A stretch of 64,000 bases of DNA from positions 7,797 to 71,796 of the forward strand of contig JAHHSV010000002.1 of assembly GCA_020025015.1 (NCBI GenBank), written 5' to 3'. The first letter of the stretch is position 1; each line of letters starts with the position of its first letter. Below the pieces are notes generated by a model. That model worked only from the letters and a program-made list of their open reading frames with translations. It ran no database searches and had not been told where the DNA came from. The stretch comes from Anaeroplasmataceae bacterium. GTDB taxonomy: Bacteria; Bacillota_I; Bacilli_A; Acholeplasmatales; Anaeroplasmataceae. A program made the position numbers and the translations under genes. Positions 51,039 to 60,111 of the stretch are shown here, one piece after another.

Positions 51039-53277
51039 TGCCATCAATATCTTCTTCTATACTAGAAAAGGCCGATAATGGATCATTGATGATTTTATTA
51101 TTTTTAATATCATCCTGACCTAATAGACGAATTAAAGTTGTGTTACGTAAGCTTTCACGTAGCACAATTTTTTTATCTAGTAAGGAAATTTCACCAATAA
51201 TAATTAGCTTTTCCTTAGCTCTGGTTATGGCAGTATAAATCAGCTTTTTCTTAAGCATTATTGAATAAGATTGAAATAATGGTAGGATTACATTTTTATA
51301 TTCCGAGCCCTGACTTTTATGAATACTAATAGCATAAGCTAAGGTAATATTTTCTAAATCCTTACGCTCAAGGCTTACAATAGTACCATTGAAATCAGCC
51401 TTAATGATGTCTCTATCGTCAACCCTTAGAATCTCTAAAATATAACCGATATCACCATTCATAATTTGCTTTTCTGGATCATTTTGAAGCTGTAATATCT
51501 TATCACCCTTATAAAATATTCTATCTCCACTCATTATGAATTTGTCATTTTTATTGTATTCTCTTTGAATAAAAGCATTAGTTTCATCAATACCAGCAAG
51601 GCCGGCATACATTGGAATCAAAACCTCAATATCATCAGGATTTCCTTCTGTTCTTTTAAAATAAGCGTCTAAAATTAGCTTAAGCCTATCCTGGAAGCCT
51701 TTAGAATCACTATTGTAATAGAAAACCTCTTTTTTAGTATTAAAAACACTACGATCAATTCTTTGATTTAAAACCATATTGGCAAGCTTAATAATATTAC
51801 TATCCTTAACCTGACGCATAATTTCCTTAAGCCTAAATGTTCTAATTTTATCCGAATGAATCATATCATGTAAAAATTCACCTGGTGAAACACTAGGAAG
51901 CTGATTTTCATCACCAATAAAGATGACTCTAGCCTTATTACTAATCGCATTAAGTAAAATGCTAGCTAGCTCAATATCAATCATACTAGCCTCATCAATA
52001 ATTATTAGGCTATATGGTAGCTTATTATGCATGTTAAAGCTAAAGCCACCATCAAAGGTATAGCCCAAGGCCTTATGAATGGTTGAAGCTCCGTATTTAG
52101 TTGCCTCAGATAAACGCTTAGCCGCTCTACCTGTTGGAGCACATAACAATACCCCAAACTCATCACTATCTAAATCCTTACCAATTAAGCAAGAATACAT
52201 ATATAATAAGCCCTTTACAATTGTTGTCTTACCTGTACCAGGTCCACCTGTAATAATCGCAATTTTTTCTTTAAATATTTCCTTTAAGGCCTCAGCCTGA
52301 AGAGCAGTATAGGTAATACTAAGCCTACCTTGAGAATAGCTATAGGCCTCCTCAATTTCTTTTTTACCAAAAGCCTTTGTTGGCTTTTCTTCTATTTCAA
52401 TTAATCTTTTAGCCACATTTTCTTCAGCCAGAAATAAAGTCTTTGGATAGACTCTATTTTCCACATTGATTATTCTATTTTCTTTAACTAAAACAAAAAT
52501 ATTATCTCTTAATAAAGAAATCTTATCATTTTCAAATTGTAATAGTTTTAAGGTTGAAGAAATTAATTCATCTATCAAAATAAAAACATGACCATTTTGA
52601 TAGCACTCATTATTTAAATTATAAATTAAAGCTTCTTTAATTCTAATTGCATCTGTCTTTTTAAAGCCCATCTCTAAAGCAATTTTATCGCACTTTAAAA
52701 AACCAAAGCCTGCACAATCATAAATCAAGAAATAAGGATTTTCCTTAATTCGGTCTAAAATGGTCATACCATAATTTTCAAAAAGCTTATAGACCATACG
52801 ACTAGTTAAGCCATAACTATAAAGCTCAACAAAAATTTGATCCTGCTTGTGATTAGCCTTTAAGGTTTCAATAAGAATTTTCTTCTTAGCTTTATTAAGT
52901 TTTTTAATAGAGTCTAAAGAGCCTTCATCCTCTAAAATTTTATTAATTGCATCTAGGCCTAAAGCATCAACAATTTCTGTAGCGATTGCCTTACCAATCC
53001 CCTTAAATTTATCACTCGATAAATAGCTGATTAACCCCTCATAATTGCTCTCAACTAAGGTAACCCTAGAAGCATAAAACTGATGACCATATTTAATATG
53101 CTCCTTATAATAGCCCTCAAAAAGATAAGTCAAGCCCTCCTCTAAGGGCTGAAAGCTTCCGCTTACAACTATCGACCTTTCAGTTTTTAAATCCTTAACT
53201 AAAATTACCTTAAATAAAGAATCAGCACTTTCAAAAATTGTCTGCTTAAATGTAGCCTTTATTGACTCATTTTCCAT
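51016..53277 (-). CDS. recD2: RecD2-type DNA helicase
   Basis: The 753-residue protein has an N-terminal OB/HhH region (about 1-210) typical of RecD2, Walker A GGPGTGKTT, the IIDEASMID Walker B, and later SF1B motifs including LAYAISIHKSQGSEY and the YTAITRAK segment near the C-terminus. Known role: 5'-3' helicase acting outside RecBCD in repair and replication fork maintenance. Its start overlaps the mnmA stop (TAATG). Position near mnmA and alaS matches Bacillus yrrC. Confidence 0.94.
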   Translation of the reverse strand: MENESIKATFKQTIFESADSLFKVILVKDLKTERSIVVSGSFQPLEEGLTYLFEGYYKEHIKYGHQFYASRVTLVESNYEGLISYLSSDKFKGIGKAIATEIVDALGLDAINKILEDEGSLDSIKKLNKAKKKILIETLKANHKQDQIFVELYSYGLTSRMVYKLFENYGMTILDRIKENPYFLIYDCAGFGFLKCDKIALEMGFKKTDAIRIKEALIYNLNNECYQNGHVFILIDELISSTLKLLQFENDKISLLRDNIFVLVKENRIINVENRVYPKTLFLAEENVAKRLIEIEEKPTKAFGKKEIEEAYSYSQGRLSITYTALQAEALKEIFKEKIAIITGGPGTGKTTIVKGLLYMYSCLIGKDLDSDEFGVLLCAPTGRAAKRLSEATKYGASTIHKALGYTFDGGFSFNMHNKLPYSLIIIDEASMIDIELASILLNAISNKARVIFIGDENQLPSVSPGEFLHDMIHSDKIRTFRLKEIMRQVKDSNIIKLANMVLNQRIDRSVFNTKKEVFYYNSDSKGFQDRLKLILDAYFKRTEGNPDDIEVLIPMYAGLAGIDETNAFIQREYNKNDKFIMSGDRIFYKGDKILQLQNDPEKQIMNGDIGYILEILRVDDRDIIKADFNGTIVSLERKDLENITLAYAISIHKSQGSEYKNVILPLFQSYSIMLKKKLIYTAITRAKEKLIIIGEISLLDKKIVLRESLRNTTLIRLLGQDDIKNNKIINDPLSAFSSIEEDIDGITPYDFL

Positions 53278-54410
53278 TAATATAATCTTTTTTCTTCCTT
53301 CATATAAACATCAGTAATAATGGCTCCACCAAGACAAATTTCGCCATCATATAATACAACAGCTTGACCTGGAGTAACCGCTCTAACTGGTTCTAAATAA
53401 ATTACTTCCATCTTATTATCTGGTAATAATTTAACCTTAACATTTATATCACTTTGACGGTATCTAAACTTAGCCTGATAAACCTTATCTTCACGAGGAA
53501 TATCATAAATAAAATTACAATCCTCAGCAAAGCAATGATCACTATAAAGATATGGATTATCGATTCCTTGACCAACAATAAGCTCGTTTTTCTTTAGGTT
53601 CTTTCCTAAAACAAACCAAGCATCATTATTGTACTCATTAGAACCACCAATACCTAAGCCCTTACGCTGACCAATTGTATAATACATTAAGCCATCATGT
53701 CTTGCTACAACCTTACCATCTAAAGTAACCATATTACCTGGTTTAGCTGGTAAATAGTTTTGTAAGAACTTCTTAAAGTTTCTTTCACCGATAAAGCAAA
53801 TTCCGGTTGAATCCTTTTTCTTAGCTGTCGCAAGATTATTTTCTAAAGCTATTTCTCTTACTTCCTTCTTAGTTAAATCACCAACTGGGAATAAGGAATG
53901 CTTTAATTGGTCCTGTCTAAGCATACATAAGAAATAGGTTTGATCCTTATTAGAATCGACACCTCTTAATAAAATTGAATGATCAGGATAATGCTTAACC
54001 CTAGCATAGTGACCCATAGCTATATAGTCAGCTCCTAGCCTTTCTGCTTCCTTTAAGAAGGCATCAAACTTAATATATTTATTACACATAATGTCAGGAT
54101 TTGGCGTTCTCCCCTTCTTATATTCATTTAAGAAATAAGTGAAAACATTATCCCAATATTCACCTATAAAATCAATACGATGTAATTTAATACCACATTC
54201 CTCTGCCACCTTTTCAGCATCCTGAAAATCACGCTCCTGTGGGCATACATCATCATTTAAATCTGGATTACCTAAAATATCATTGTTAGTAGCACTATCC
54301 CAATTACGCATAAACATGCCCTCAACCTCATAGCCTTGCTTTAGTAATTCAATTATCGCAACACTACTATCAACACCACCAGATAATCCCAATATAACCT
54401 TCTTACCCAT
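53277..54410 (-). CDS. mnmA: tRNA-specific 2-thiouridylase MnmA
   Basis: The protein has 377 residues from ATG 54410-54408, with AAAGGTGG before it; eight more codons are open but overlap that site. PP-loop GLSGGVDSSVA starts the protein, and the two catalytic cysteines appear in NPDIMCNKYIKF and STGICFIGER. Known role: 2-thiolation of U34 in tRNA for Lys, Glu and Gln using sulfur from a cysteine desulfurase. The usual neighbouring desulfurase is not here; nadE lies upstream instead. Confidence 0.96.
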   Translation of the reverse strand: MGKKVILGLSGGVDSSVAIIELLKQGYEVEGMFMRNWDSATNNDILGNPDLNDDVCPQERDFQDAEKVAEECGIKLHRIDFIGEYWDNVFTYFLNEYKKGRTPNPDIMCNKYIKFDAFLKEAERLGADYIAMGHYARVKHYPDHSILLRGVDSNKDQTYFLCMLRQDQLKHSLFPVGDLTKKEVREIALENNLATAKKKDSTGICFIGERNFKKFLQNYLPAKPGNMVTLDGKVVARHDGLMYYTIGQRKGLGIGGSNEYNNDAWFVLGKNLKKNELIVGQGIDNPYLYSDHCFAEDCNFIYDIPREDKVYQAKFRYRQSDINVKVKLLPDNKMEVIYLEPVRAVTPGQAVVLYDGEICLGGAIITDVYMKEEKRLY

Positions 54411-54414
54411 TTTA

Positions 54415-56271
54415 TTACCACCTTTTAATATCACTTGGCAAACGTAAATCGCTTCGGCTTGACAAGCTTATATTTAAAACCTTAACTCCATCAGGTAATG
54501 CCTGACGCTTAAACTGCTGTGTAAAGAATCTAAAGAAGAAATTATTTAAGTATTTTTTAACCTCTTCCTCACCTAAATTAAAGGCAAGCTTTAATAAATA
54601 TGCTAAACGCTCCTTGCTATCACCACAAGCTAAATAACGATATAAAATAAAATCATTTATCTCATATTTACCAATGCTATCCTCTGTCTTTTGATCACTA
54701 CCTAAAAGCTCAGGTGAAATTGGTGTATCAATAATATCAGCTAAGGTCTCATTAATATCCTTAAATTTAGTCATTCCATAATACTTAATCATAAATCTTA
54801 CTAAGGTCTTAGGAATTCCTGCATTAATACCATACATACTCATTTGATCACCATTATAGGTACACCAGCCTAAGGCAAGCTCACTCATATCACCTGTACC
54901 TAAAACTAAGCCATTATACTTATTAGCTAAATCCATTAGGATTAAGGTTCTAATACGAGCCTGAGCATTTTCATAGGTTACATCCTTTAAATTAATATCA
55001 TGATCAATTAATTTAAAATGCTCAATTACACTATTTTCAATTGGCTTTACTAAAACTGTTAAGCCTAATTTTTCCATCATCGCCATCGCATTACCCTTAG
55101 TACGCTCAGAGGTACCAAGACCAGGCATTGTAACAGCAATAATGCCCTTTAAATCTAAATTTAAATGCTTAAATGCTTCTACGGCAACTAATAGGGCAAG
55201 GGTACTATCAAGACCACCACTAACCCCAATAACTAAATGCTTCATACCAGTATGCTTTAATCTCTTACATAATGCATATTCCTGAATTGCACTTATTTCT
55301 AAGAAAGCATCCATCTCATTAGCATTTGGTACAAATGGTAAAATATTAAATCTATTTTCAAACTCATATTCTAAGCTTTCCTCTAGCTCGAAGCCTACCT
55401 CATTGATATTTGCATCAATTGCTAGGCTATCGTGTAAATTAGTTTGCTTACGACGAGTATAATTAATCATATCTAAATCAATATCAGCTGTCATAATCTT
55501 AGAATCTAAGGTTATTTCCTTGCTTTCCTTTACTAATTCACCATTTAAAGCAATTATATTGTGACCAGAATAAACAGTTTCACTGCTTGATTCAGATGCG
55601 CCAGATGATACATAAATATACGCACCACAATTTCTCCTAGAGTTATCTAAGACCGCATTACGGCGAATCTCACTCTTACCTAGAATTGCATTTGAGGCAC
55701 TTAAATTAATAATCATATTAGCTCCATTAATTGCTAAAATATTACCTGGAGTAATAGTTGACCACATATCCTCACAAAGCTCAATACCGAAGTGAATATT
55801 ATGCCTATTATCACTAAAAATAATATTGCCAAATGGATAGCTCTTACCATTAATTAAAATACTATCATGGCTAAAGTTTAAGGCTGACTTAAACCATCTT
55901 TTTTCACTAAATTCATTTGTATTTGGTAAGGTTCTTTTAGGCACCACACCTAAAATATCATTGTCCTTAATAACTAAGGCTGTATTTACTAATGAGCCTT
56001 CAAATATTAAAGGTGCTCCAATTATAACTAAGCCCTTATTTTTATTATGCTTTAAAAAATAAGCAATAGCTAAATAGGTATCATCAATTAATAAACGTTG
56101 ATAAAATAAATCACCACAGCTATAGCCAGTTAAGGCTAATTCAGGAAATACCGTAATGCTTGCCTTTGATTCATTAGCAAGCTTAGCTATCTCTTTAACA
56201 TTAAAGCTAGGATTACCTACCTCTAGGGTAGGTGTAACACAAGAAACCTTGATAAAACCATTTTTTAACAT
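54415..56271 (-). CDS. nadE: Glutamine-dependent NAD+ synthetase
   Basis: The 618-residue protein fuses an N-terminal nitrilase-type glutaminase (Glu in FPELALTGY, Lys in VPKRTLPN, catalytic Cys in HFGIELCEDMW) to a C-terminal NAD synthase with P-loop GVSGGLDST and a final SRSDLRLPSDIKRW. Known role: amidation of deamido-NAD with ammonia channelled from glutamine. The start overlaps nadD by seven bases, so the last two NAD steps are encoded together. It leads into mnmA with a four-base gap. Confidence 0.96.
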   Translation of the reverse strand: MLKNGFIKVSCVTPTLEVGNPSFNVKEIAKLANESKASITVFPELALTGYSCGDLFYQRLLIDDTYLAIAYFLKHNKNKGLVIIGAPLIFEGSLVNTALVIKDNDILGVVPKRTLPNTNEFSEKRWFKSALNFSHDSILINGKSYPFGNIIFSDNRHNIHFGIELCEDMWSTITPGNILAINGANMIINLSASNAILGKSEIRRNAVLDNSRRNCGAYIYVSSGASESSSETVYSGHNIIALNGELVKESKEITLDSKIMTADIDLDMINYTRRKQTNLHDSLAIDANINEVGFELEESLEYEFENRFNILPFVPNANEMDAFLEISAIQEYALCKRLKHTGMKHLVIGVSGGLDSTLALLVAVEAFKHLNLDLKGIIAVTMPGLGTSERTKGNAMAMMEKLGLTVLVKPIENSVIEHFKLIDHDINLKDVTYENAQARIRTLILMDLANKYNGLVLGTGDMSELALGWCTYNGDQMSMYGINAGIPKTLVRFMIKYYGMTKFKDINETLADIIDTPISPELLGSDQKTEDSIGKYEINDFILYRYLACGDSKERLAYLLKLAFNLGEEEVKKYLNNFFFRFFTQQFKRQALPDGVKVLNISLSSRSDLRLPSDIKRW

Positions 56272-56828
56272 TTCTTCACCTCATACAAATTATTTTCTAA
56301 AATATAATCATAAACGGAAGGTATTAACCATTCCTTATATTTTTCTACATCTTCTCTTATTTTAGTTGATGAAATTAAAGAATTCATTTCTAACACCTTA
56401 ATATTTTCCTTGAATTCCTTAAACACCCCTAAATTTATCTTGTCTGTTGGTCTTTTAAAGCAAATAAACTTAAATTCCTTAATAAGCTTATCATAATTAA
56501 TCCATAAAGGCATTTGACTTAAATTGTCACTACCAATAACGAAATATATATCACTATCATATTTCTTAAAGCTAGTTAAAAGCTCATAGGTACCCTTATA
56601 CTCACCATTAGTCATCTCATAATCACTAATTAAAAGCTCAGGAAATTCTAGTCTTAGCATATCCATACGATATTTATCCTCCACTAAATTATCCTTCCAG
56701 GTATAATTGGCTTTAGAAACTGGAACTATTACAATTTTAGCCTCTTTAAATTTTGATTTAAGCTTATCAACAAGCTCTAAATGTGCCCTTGTAGGCGGAT
56801 TAAATGACCCACCATAAACTATCAACAT
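56265..56828 (-). CDS. nadD: Nicotinate-nucleotide adenylyltransferase
   Basis: The protein has 187 residues from ATG 56828-56826 with GGAG nine bases upstream; six more codons are open. Nucleotidyltransferase motifs are GGSFNPPTRAHL near the start, where the usual GxxH histidine pair is kept as H of AHL, and SSTKIRED near residue 165. Known role: NaMN to deamido-NAD. The common C-terminal HD domain of some Bacillota homologs (YqeK as separate gene) is not present here and yqeK is not next to it. Confidence 0.93.
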   Translation of the reverse strand: MLIVYGGSFNPPTRAHLELVDKLKSKFKEAKIVIVPVSKANYTWKDNLVEDKYRMDMLRLEFPELLISDYEMTNGEYKGTYELLTSFKKYDSDIYFVIGSDNLSQMPLWINYDKLIKEFKFICFKRPTDKINLGVFKEFKENIKVLEMNSLISSTKIREDVEKYKEWLIPSVYDYILENNLYEVKKC

Positions 56829-56928
56829 AAAAACCAACTCCATCATAATATTTTAGCATATTTTTAAGCCCTTAAAAAGTCACTTTTACTAATAAATAAG
56901 ATGTGTTATTATATTTATAGGTGATATT

Positions 56929-57666
56929 ATGGAAAATTTGGAAAATGAACACACCTATGACAATGGTTTTCATCCAAAAGAGGTTCATTTAAAGGAAAAT
57001 TATAAATTTTATAATCAAAATGTTTTCTTTAGATTATTTTCAGTAATCGTAATCTATCTATCAGCCTTTTTTATATTTTTATTCCGTAAACCATTATGGG
57101 GATATAAAATAACTGGTAAAAAGAATCTTAAGGGGATAAAGGGTGCCATAACAATTTCTAATCATGTTTTACAGCAGGATGCCTTTTGTACAGTACCAGG
57201 AATGCTTCCAAGAAAGCTTTATGTAACTATGCTTGAAACAAATCTTGGCTTTCCGGTTGTAAGCCAGTATTTAAGAATTGTTGGAGCTGTACCTATTCCA
57301 AGAGATAAAAGATTATTTATTAGATTTTTAAAGGATACAAAGGAAATAATTAATAAAGGTAGATTTGTTCACATTTATCCTGAGGCTGCCCTAAAGCCTT
57401 ATTGTGATCATATTAGAAGTTTTAAGCAAGGAGCCTTTCATATAGCATATCAGGCAGATGCGCCAATAATCCCTATGGTCTTTACCTTCCATAAGCCTAA
57501 GGGAATCTACTTCTATAAAAAGAAGCCTTGTATTCATTTAAATATTTTAGAGCCTTATTATCCAGATAAGTCATTACCTAAAAAAGAAGCCATTGAAAAG
57601 ATGAATATAGAACTTTTTAACCAAATGTCTACTTATTTCAATAATAATTCAGACTATAAAAAATAA
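56929..57666 (+). CDS. PlsC-like lysophospholipid acyltransferase
   Basis: The 245-residue protein has a membrane helix (about 33-53), the acyltransferase motif HX4D as His79-VLQQ-Asp84, and a PEAAL segment (151-155) in the place of the EGTR motif. Known role: acylation of 1-acylglycerol-3-phosphate at the sn-2 position. The weakly matching second motif leaves other acyl acceptors open. AGGTGAT precedes the ATG. It diverges from nadD and is followed by the tRNA gene. Confidence 0.85.
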   Translation: MENLENEHTYDNGFHPKEVHLKENYKFYNQNVFFRLFSVIVIYLSAFFIFLFRKPLWGYKITGKKNLKGIKGAITISNHVLQQDAFCTVPGMLPRKLYVTMLETNLGFPVVSQYLRIVGAVPIPRDKRLFIRFLKDTKEIINKGRFVHIYPEAALKPYCDHIRSFKQGAFHIAYQADAPIIPMVFTFHKPKGIYFYKKKPCIHLNILEPYYPDKSLPKKEAIEKMNIELFNQMSTYFNNNSDYKK

Positions 57667-57690
57667 TTTTAAAAAAATGTAAAATAATGC

Positions 57691-57719
57691 TTGCAAAGTC
57701 ATTTTTAAAGTGATATAAT
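57691..57719 (+). promoter_or_regulatory. tRNA-Lys promoter
   Basis: TTGCAA (57691-57696) and TATAAT (57714-57719) are 17 bases apart, 16 bases before the mature tRNA. Confidence 0.82.
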
Positions 57720-57735
57720 GGCTTTGCGCAAAAAC

Positions 57736-57811
57736 GGACCCTTAGCTCAGTTGGTAGAGCAACTGACTCTTAATCAGTGGGTCTGGAGTTCGAGTCTCCA
57801 AGGGTCCACCA
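57736..57811 (+). tRNA. tRNA-Lys (anticodon CTT)
   Basis: A full cloverleaf is seen: acceptor GGACCCT/AGGGTCC, D arm with GCTC and GAGC, anticodon stem ACTGA/TCAGT around loop CTCTTAA giving anticodon CTT, T arm TGGAG/CTCCA with TTCGAGT, discriminator A and encoded CCA (57809-57811). It decodes AAG. It stands alone, with its own promoter and terminator. Confidence 0.97.
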
Positions 57812-57824
57812 TTGTTGTGAATTC

Positions 57825-57857
57825 AAAGAAGATGATATTTCATCTTCTTTTTTTCAT
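57825..57857 (+). terminator. Terminator after tRNA-Lys
   Basis: AAAGAAGATGA (57825-57835) pairs with TCATCTTCTTT (57840-57850) over a four-base loop. More Ts follow. Confidence 0.88.
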
Positions 57858-57933
57858 TTTTATAATACTTTTTTGAATAAAATTCTGTTTTTGGATAAAA
57901 CAATAAAAATCGCACCAGACTTTTAGTCATTTA

Positions 57934-57988
57934 TTTGGTCAAAAAAATATTGCTAAAAATTGACCAAAACAACTTTTTTAACTATCTT
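57934..57988 (+). promoter_or_regulatory. Promoter and inverted repeat before the MBL gene
   Basis: TTTGGTCAA (57934-57942) and TTGACCAAA (57960-57968) form a nine-base inverted repeat 17 bases apart. The right arm contains TTGACC (57960-57965), which with TATCTT (57983-57988) at 17 bases makes a possible promoter. The leader would be about 75 bases. Confidence 0.5.
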
Positions 57989-58068
57989 ACTGTCAAGTAT
58001 TATATTATTAAATTTAATGTATTATAATATTTGTAATGGAGTTATAGTTAATAGGATGAGGTGAAAAT

Positions 58069-59358
58069 ATGGCGAAAAAGAAAAAAGATAATGATGAAGT
58101 TATTAAAAAAGGAAAAAAGGCCTACAAGGCAGCTGTAAAAAAGCATGGTAAGGCTAAGGTTTTATTGTTTTTAGTTTTACTATTGTTAATTGGTGGTGGA
58201 GTTACCTACTTCTTATATGCAAAGGGATATATAAGCTTTGGTGAACCCAACCATACTCAAACAAATGCTGTAAATGGAGTAACCTATGATGACTTTCAAA
58301 TTCATTTTATGGAATTAGGAAACAAGTATAATGGTGATTCTACTTACATTAAAGCAGGAGATACCGATATTTTAATTGATGCAGGTAGCCGTAAGGATAG
58401 TGCTAGCCACCATAAAGAATATTTAGACCAATATGTAACTGACGGAAAATTTGAATATGTTATTGCAACTCATGCTGATCAGGATCATATTTCTGGCTTT
58501 GTTGGTAATAAGGATGGTGACACTAGAACTGGCTTACTTTACCAATATAAGGTTGATACCTTAATTGATTTTGCTTTAAGTAATAAAACATCTAAAACTT
58601 ATCAGGAATATCTAGAGGCAGTTGACTACTTAGTTTCTAAAGGCACAAAGCACTATACTGCTGCTGAATGCTGGAATGAAGAAAACGGAGCCAAAAGACA
58701 ATTTAAATTAAGTGAAAATGCTTATTTAGATATTTTATATAATAAATTCTATTTTGAAAATTCAACTGATGAAAATAATTATTCAGTTTGTACATTATTC
58801 ACATATATGGATAAAAAATTCCTTTTAACTGGTGATCTAGAGGAGGATGGTGAAACATCCTTAGCTAATTACTATAAAAAGAATGGTGGCTTAGGACACG
58901 TTGATTTATTTAAGGCCGGTCACCATGGCAGTAAAACTTCTTCTAATGAGGTATTATTAGAATTAATTACGCCTGATATTTCAACAGTATGCTGCTGTGC
59001 AGGAGCTGCTGAATATACACCATATAACGATAACACCTTCCCAACTCAAGCCTATATTGATCGCATTAGTAAATATACTGATCAGGTTTATGCTATTACC
59101 TATTGGGATGAGGTCGCTAAGGAATTTAAGCCATTAAACGGAACAATTATTGTATCAACAAATGGCAATGAGGTTGCGGTTGCAGCAACTAATAATACAA
59201 CAAAGCTTAAGGATACAGCTTGGTTTAACGAAGAAATCTATGTCGATTCTAAGGGTAGATTCAAAAGTGATAATGATTTTCTTCTAGATCCATTCAATAG
59301 CTCTACCCCAGGAGTTCACAAGGTACCACGTCGTATTTGGCCAGGAGCTAATGCCTAA
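58069..59358 (+). CDS. Membrane-anchored ComEC-like metallo-beta-lactamase-fold hydrolase
   Basis: The 429-residue protein has a Lys-rich cytoplasmic head (1-30), one membrane helix (about 31-50) and an extracytoplasmic metallo-beta-lactamase domain (about 72-345) with THADQDHISG (His135, Asp137, Asp139, His140), LTGDLEEDGE and AGHHGSKTSS. These motifs match the MBL part of ComEC rather than true lactamases. Known relatives include standalone nucleases or phosphodiesterases. The C-terminal 80 residues have no motif I recognise. Ends TAATG, overlapping the next gene by one base. An external nuclease role is inference. Confidence 0.85.
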   Translation: MAKKKKDNDEVIKKGKKAYKAAVKKHGKAKVLLFLVLLLLIGGGVTYFLYAKGYISFGEPNHTQTNAVNGVTYDDFQIHFMELGNKYNGDSTYIKAGDTDILIDAGSRKDSASHHKEYLDQYVTDGKFEYVIATHADQDHISGFVGNKDGDTRTGLLYQYKVDTLIDFALSNKTSKTYQEYLEAVDYLVSKGTKHYTAAECWNEENGAKRQFKLSENAYLDILYNKFYFENSTDENNYSVCTLFTYMDKKFLLTGDLEEDGETSLANYYKKNGGLGHVDLFKAGHHGSKTSSNEVLLELITPDISTVCCCAGAAEYTPYNDNTFPTQAYIDRISKYTDQVYAITYWDEVAKEFKPLNGTIIVSTNGNEVAVAATNNTTKLKDTAWFNEEIYVDSKGRFKSDNDFLLDPFNSSTPGVHKVPRRIWPGANA

Positions 59359-59780
59359 TGGAATTAAATATTAAGCTTTATAATAACGATGATCTTCTTC
59401 TTAATGAAACAATTGATGGAGAAGAATTTAGTCGAACCTATATTAAATTAAGTGATAAATATTTAAACATAAAGCATGAACCAAAGTATTATGAAAATAG
59501 TAGAGAAGGATTAATGCTTCGTTTAAAACGAGAAATAACTCCTGAAGAAAAAACAAAGCTAAAAGCTCTAAACGCCTTAGAGGATTTTGAATTAAAGCTT
59601 ATTTCTTATCTTGATTTAACTAAAATTACAATTGATGGCAAAGGAAATATCTTAAACTTTTTTAGAAGTATGCATAATGAATATTATGATACACTAGAAG
59701 AAATTTACGAGTTTTATGAAGAAAATGAAGATATAATAAGAAATTCTAATAAGCTTATCATTGATAAAATGGCTGATTAA
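59358..59780 (+). CDS. Unknown small protein coupled to the MBL gene
   Basis: I do not recognise this 140-residue protein. It has no signal peptide or membrane helix. The first half looks like beta strands (LNIKLYNNDDLLLNETIDG), and the second half is helical and acidic (LEEIYEFYEENEDIIRNSNK). Its ATG shares a base with the MBL gene stop, so it is translationally coupled and probably works with that protein on the cytoplasmic side or regulates it; this is inference. A terminator follows. Confidence 0.7.
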   Translation: MELNIKLYNNDDLLLNETIDGEEFSRTYIKLSDKYLNIKHEPKYYENSREGLMLRLKREITPEEKTKLKALNALEDFELKLISYLDLTKITIDGKGNILNFFRSMHNEYYDTLEEIYEFYEENEDIIRNSNKLIIDKMAD

Positions 59781-59787
59781 AAAAATC

Positions 59788-59816
59788 AAGTTCTCAGATT
59801 AATGAGAACTTTTTTC
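59788..59816 (+). terminator. Terminator of the MBL pair
   Basis: AAGTTCTCA (59788-59796) pairs with TGAGAACTT (59803-59811). A run of Ts follows. Confidence 0.87.
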
Positions 59817-59945
59817 TTACATTGTAATTAAAACTGTATAGGCTAAATAACTATTATACCTAATTTTTTAAGCTAAATAAAGGCTTTTTTATCTTTTAAT
59901 TATCAATTTTTTCAAGGCAAAAAATAGATGCGCTTTCAATTTTTT

Positions 59946-59959
59946 TGTAAACGCTATCA
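59946..59959. promoter_or_regulatory. Catabolite-responsive element (cre) matching the full consensus
   Basis: TGTAAACGCTATCA fits every fixed position of the CcpA cre consensus TGWNANCGNTNWCA. It lies about 40-55 bases before the likely transcription start of the riboswitch-purine permease unit. A possible extended -10, TGCTAATAT at 59983-59991, lies downstream. CcpA itself is not in the window. Confidence 0.65.
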
Positions 59960-60003
59960 TACTTTTTTTCTTAAATAAACAATGCTAATATCAACTTGTA
60001 GAA

Positions 60004-60071
60004 AGTCGTATATTCTTCAGAATATGGTCTGAAAAGTTTCTACACTAGAGCCAAAATCTAGTACTACGGCT
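60004..60071 (+). promoter_or_regulatory. Purine (guanine-type) riboswitch aptamer
   Basis: The three-stem purine aptamer is complete. P1 is AGTCGTA/TACGGCT (60004-60010, 60065-60071). P2 is TTCAG/CTGAA (60016-60020, 60029-60033) with loop AATATGGT. J2/3 is the conserved AAGTTTCTAC. P3 is ACTAGA/TCTAGT (60044-60049, 60057-60062) with loop GCCAAAA. The loop-loop GG (60026-60027) and CC (60051-60052) can pair. The specificity base is C64 (position 74 of the xpt aptamer) and U at the position-51 equivalent is kept, so guanine/hypoxanthine is the predicted ligand. P2 is short, about five good pairs. It stands before a purine permease. Confidence 0.93.
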
Positions 60072-60111
60072 GATACTTCATAGGGAGAATTGTTTCCTTT
60101 TTTGAGGTTGG

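Noticed and set aside
43489..59358. Standalone MBL protein as a second comEC copy
   Set aside because: Only the MBL motifs are shared. The 58069-59358 protein lacks the competence membrane core, so it is not a ComEC paralog in full.
59941..59973. TTGTAA at 59945 as -35 box of the purine permease promoter
   Set aside because: No -10 box lies at 16-18 bases. An extended -10 at 59983-59991 fits the aptamer start better.
60004..60071. Adenine or 2'-deoxyguanosine riboswitch
   Set aside because: The specificity base equivalent to position 74 is C (not U), and the J2/3 base equivalent to position 51 is U (not C), so guanine-type is preferred.
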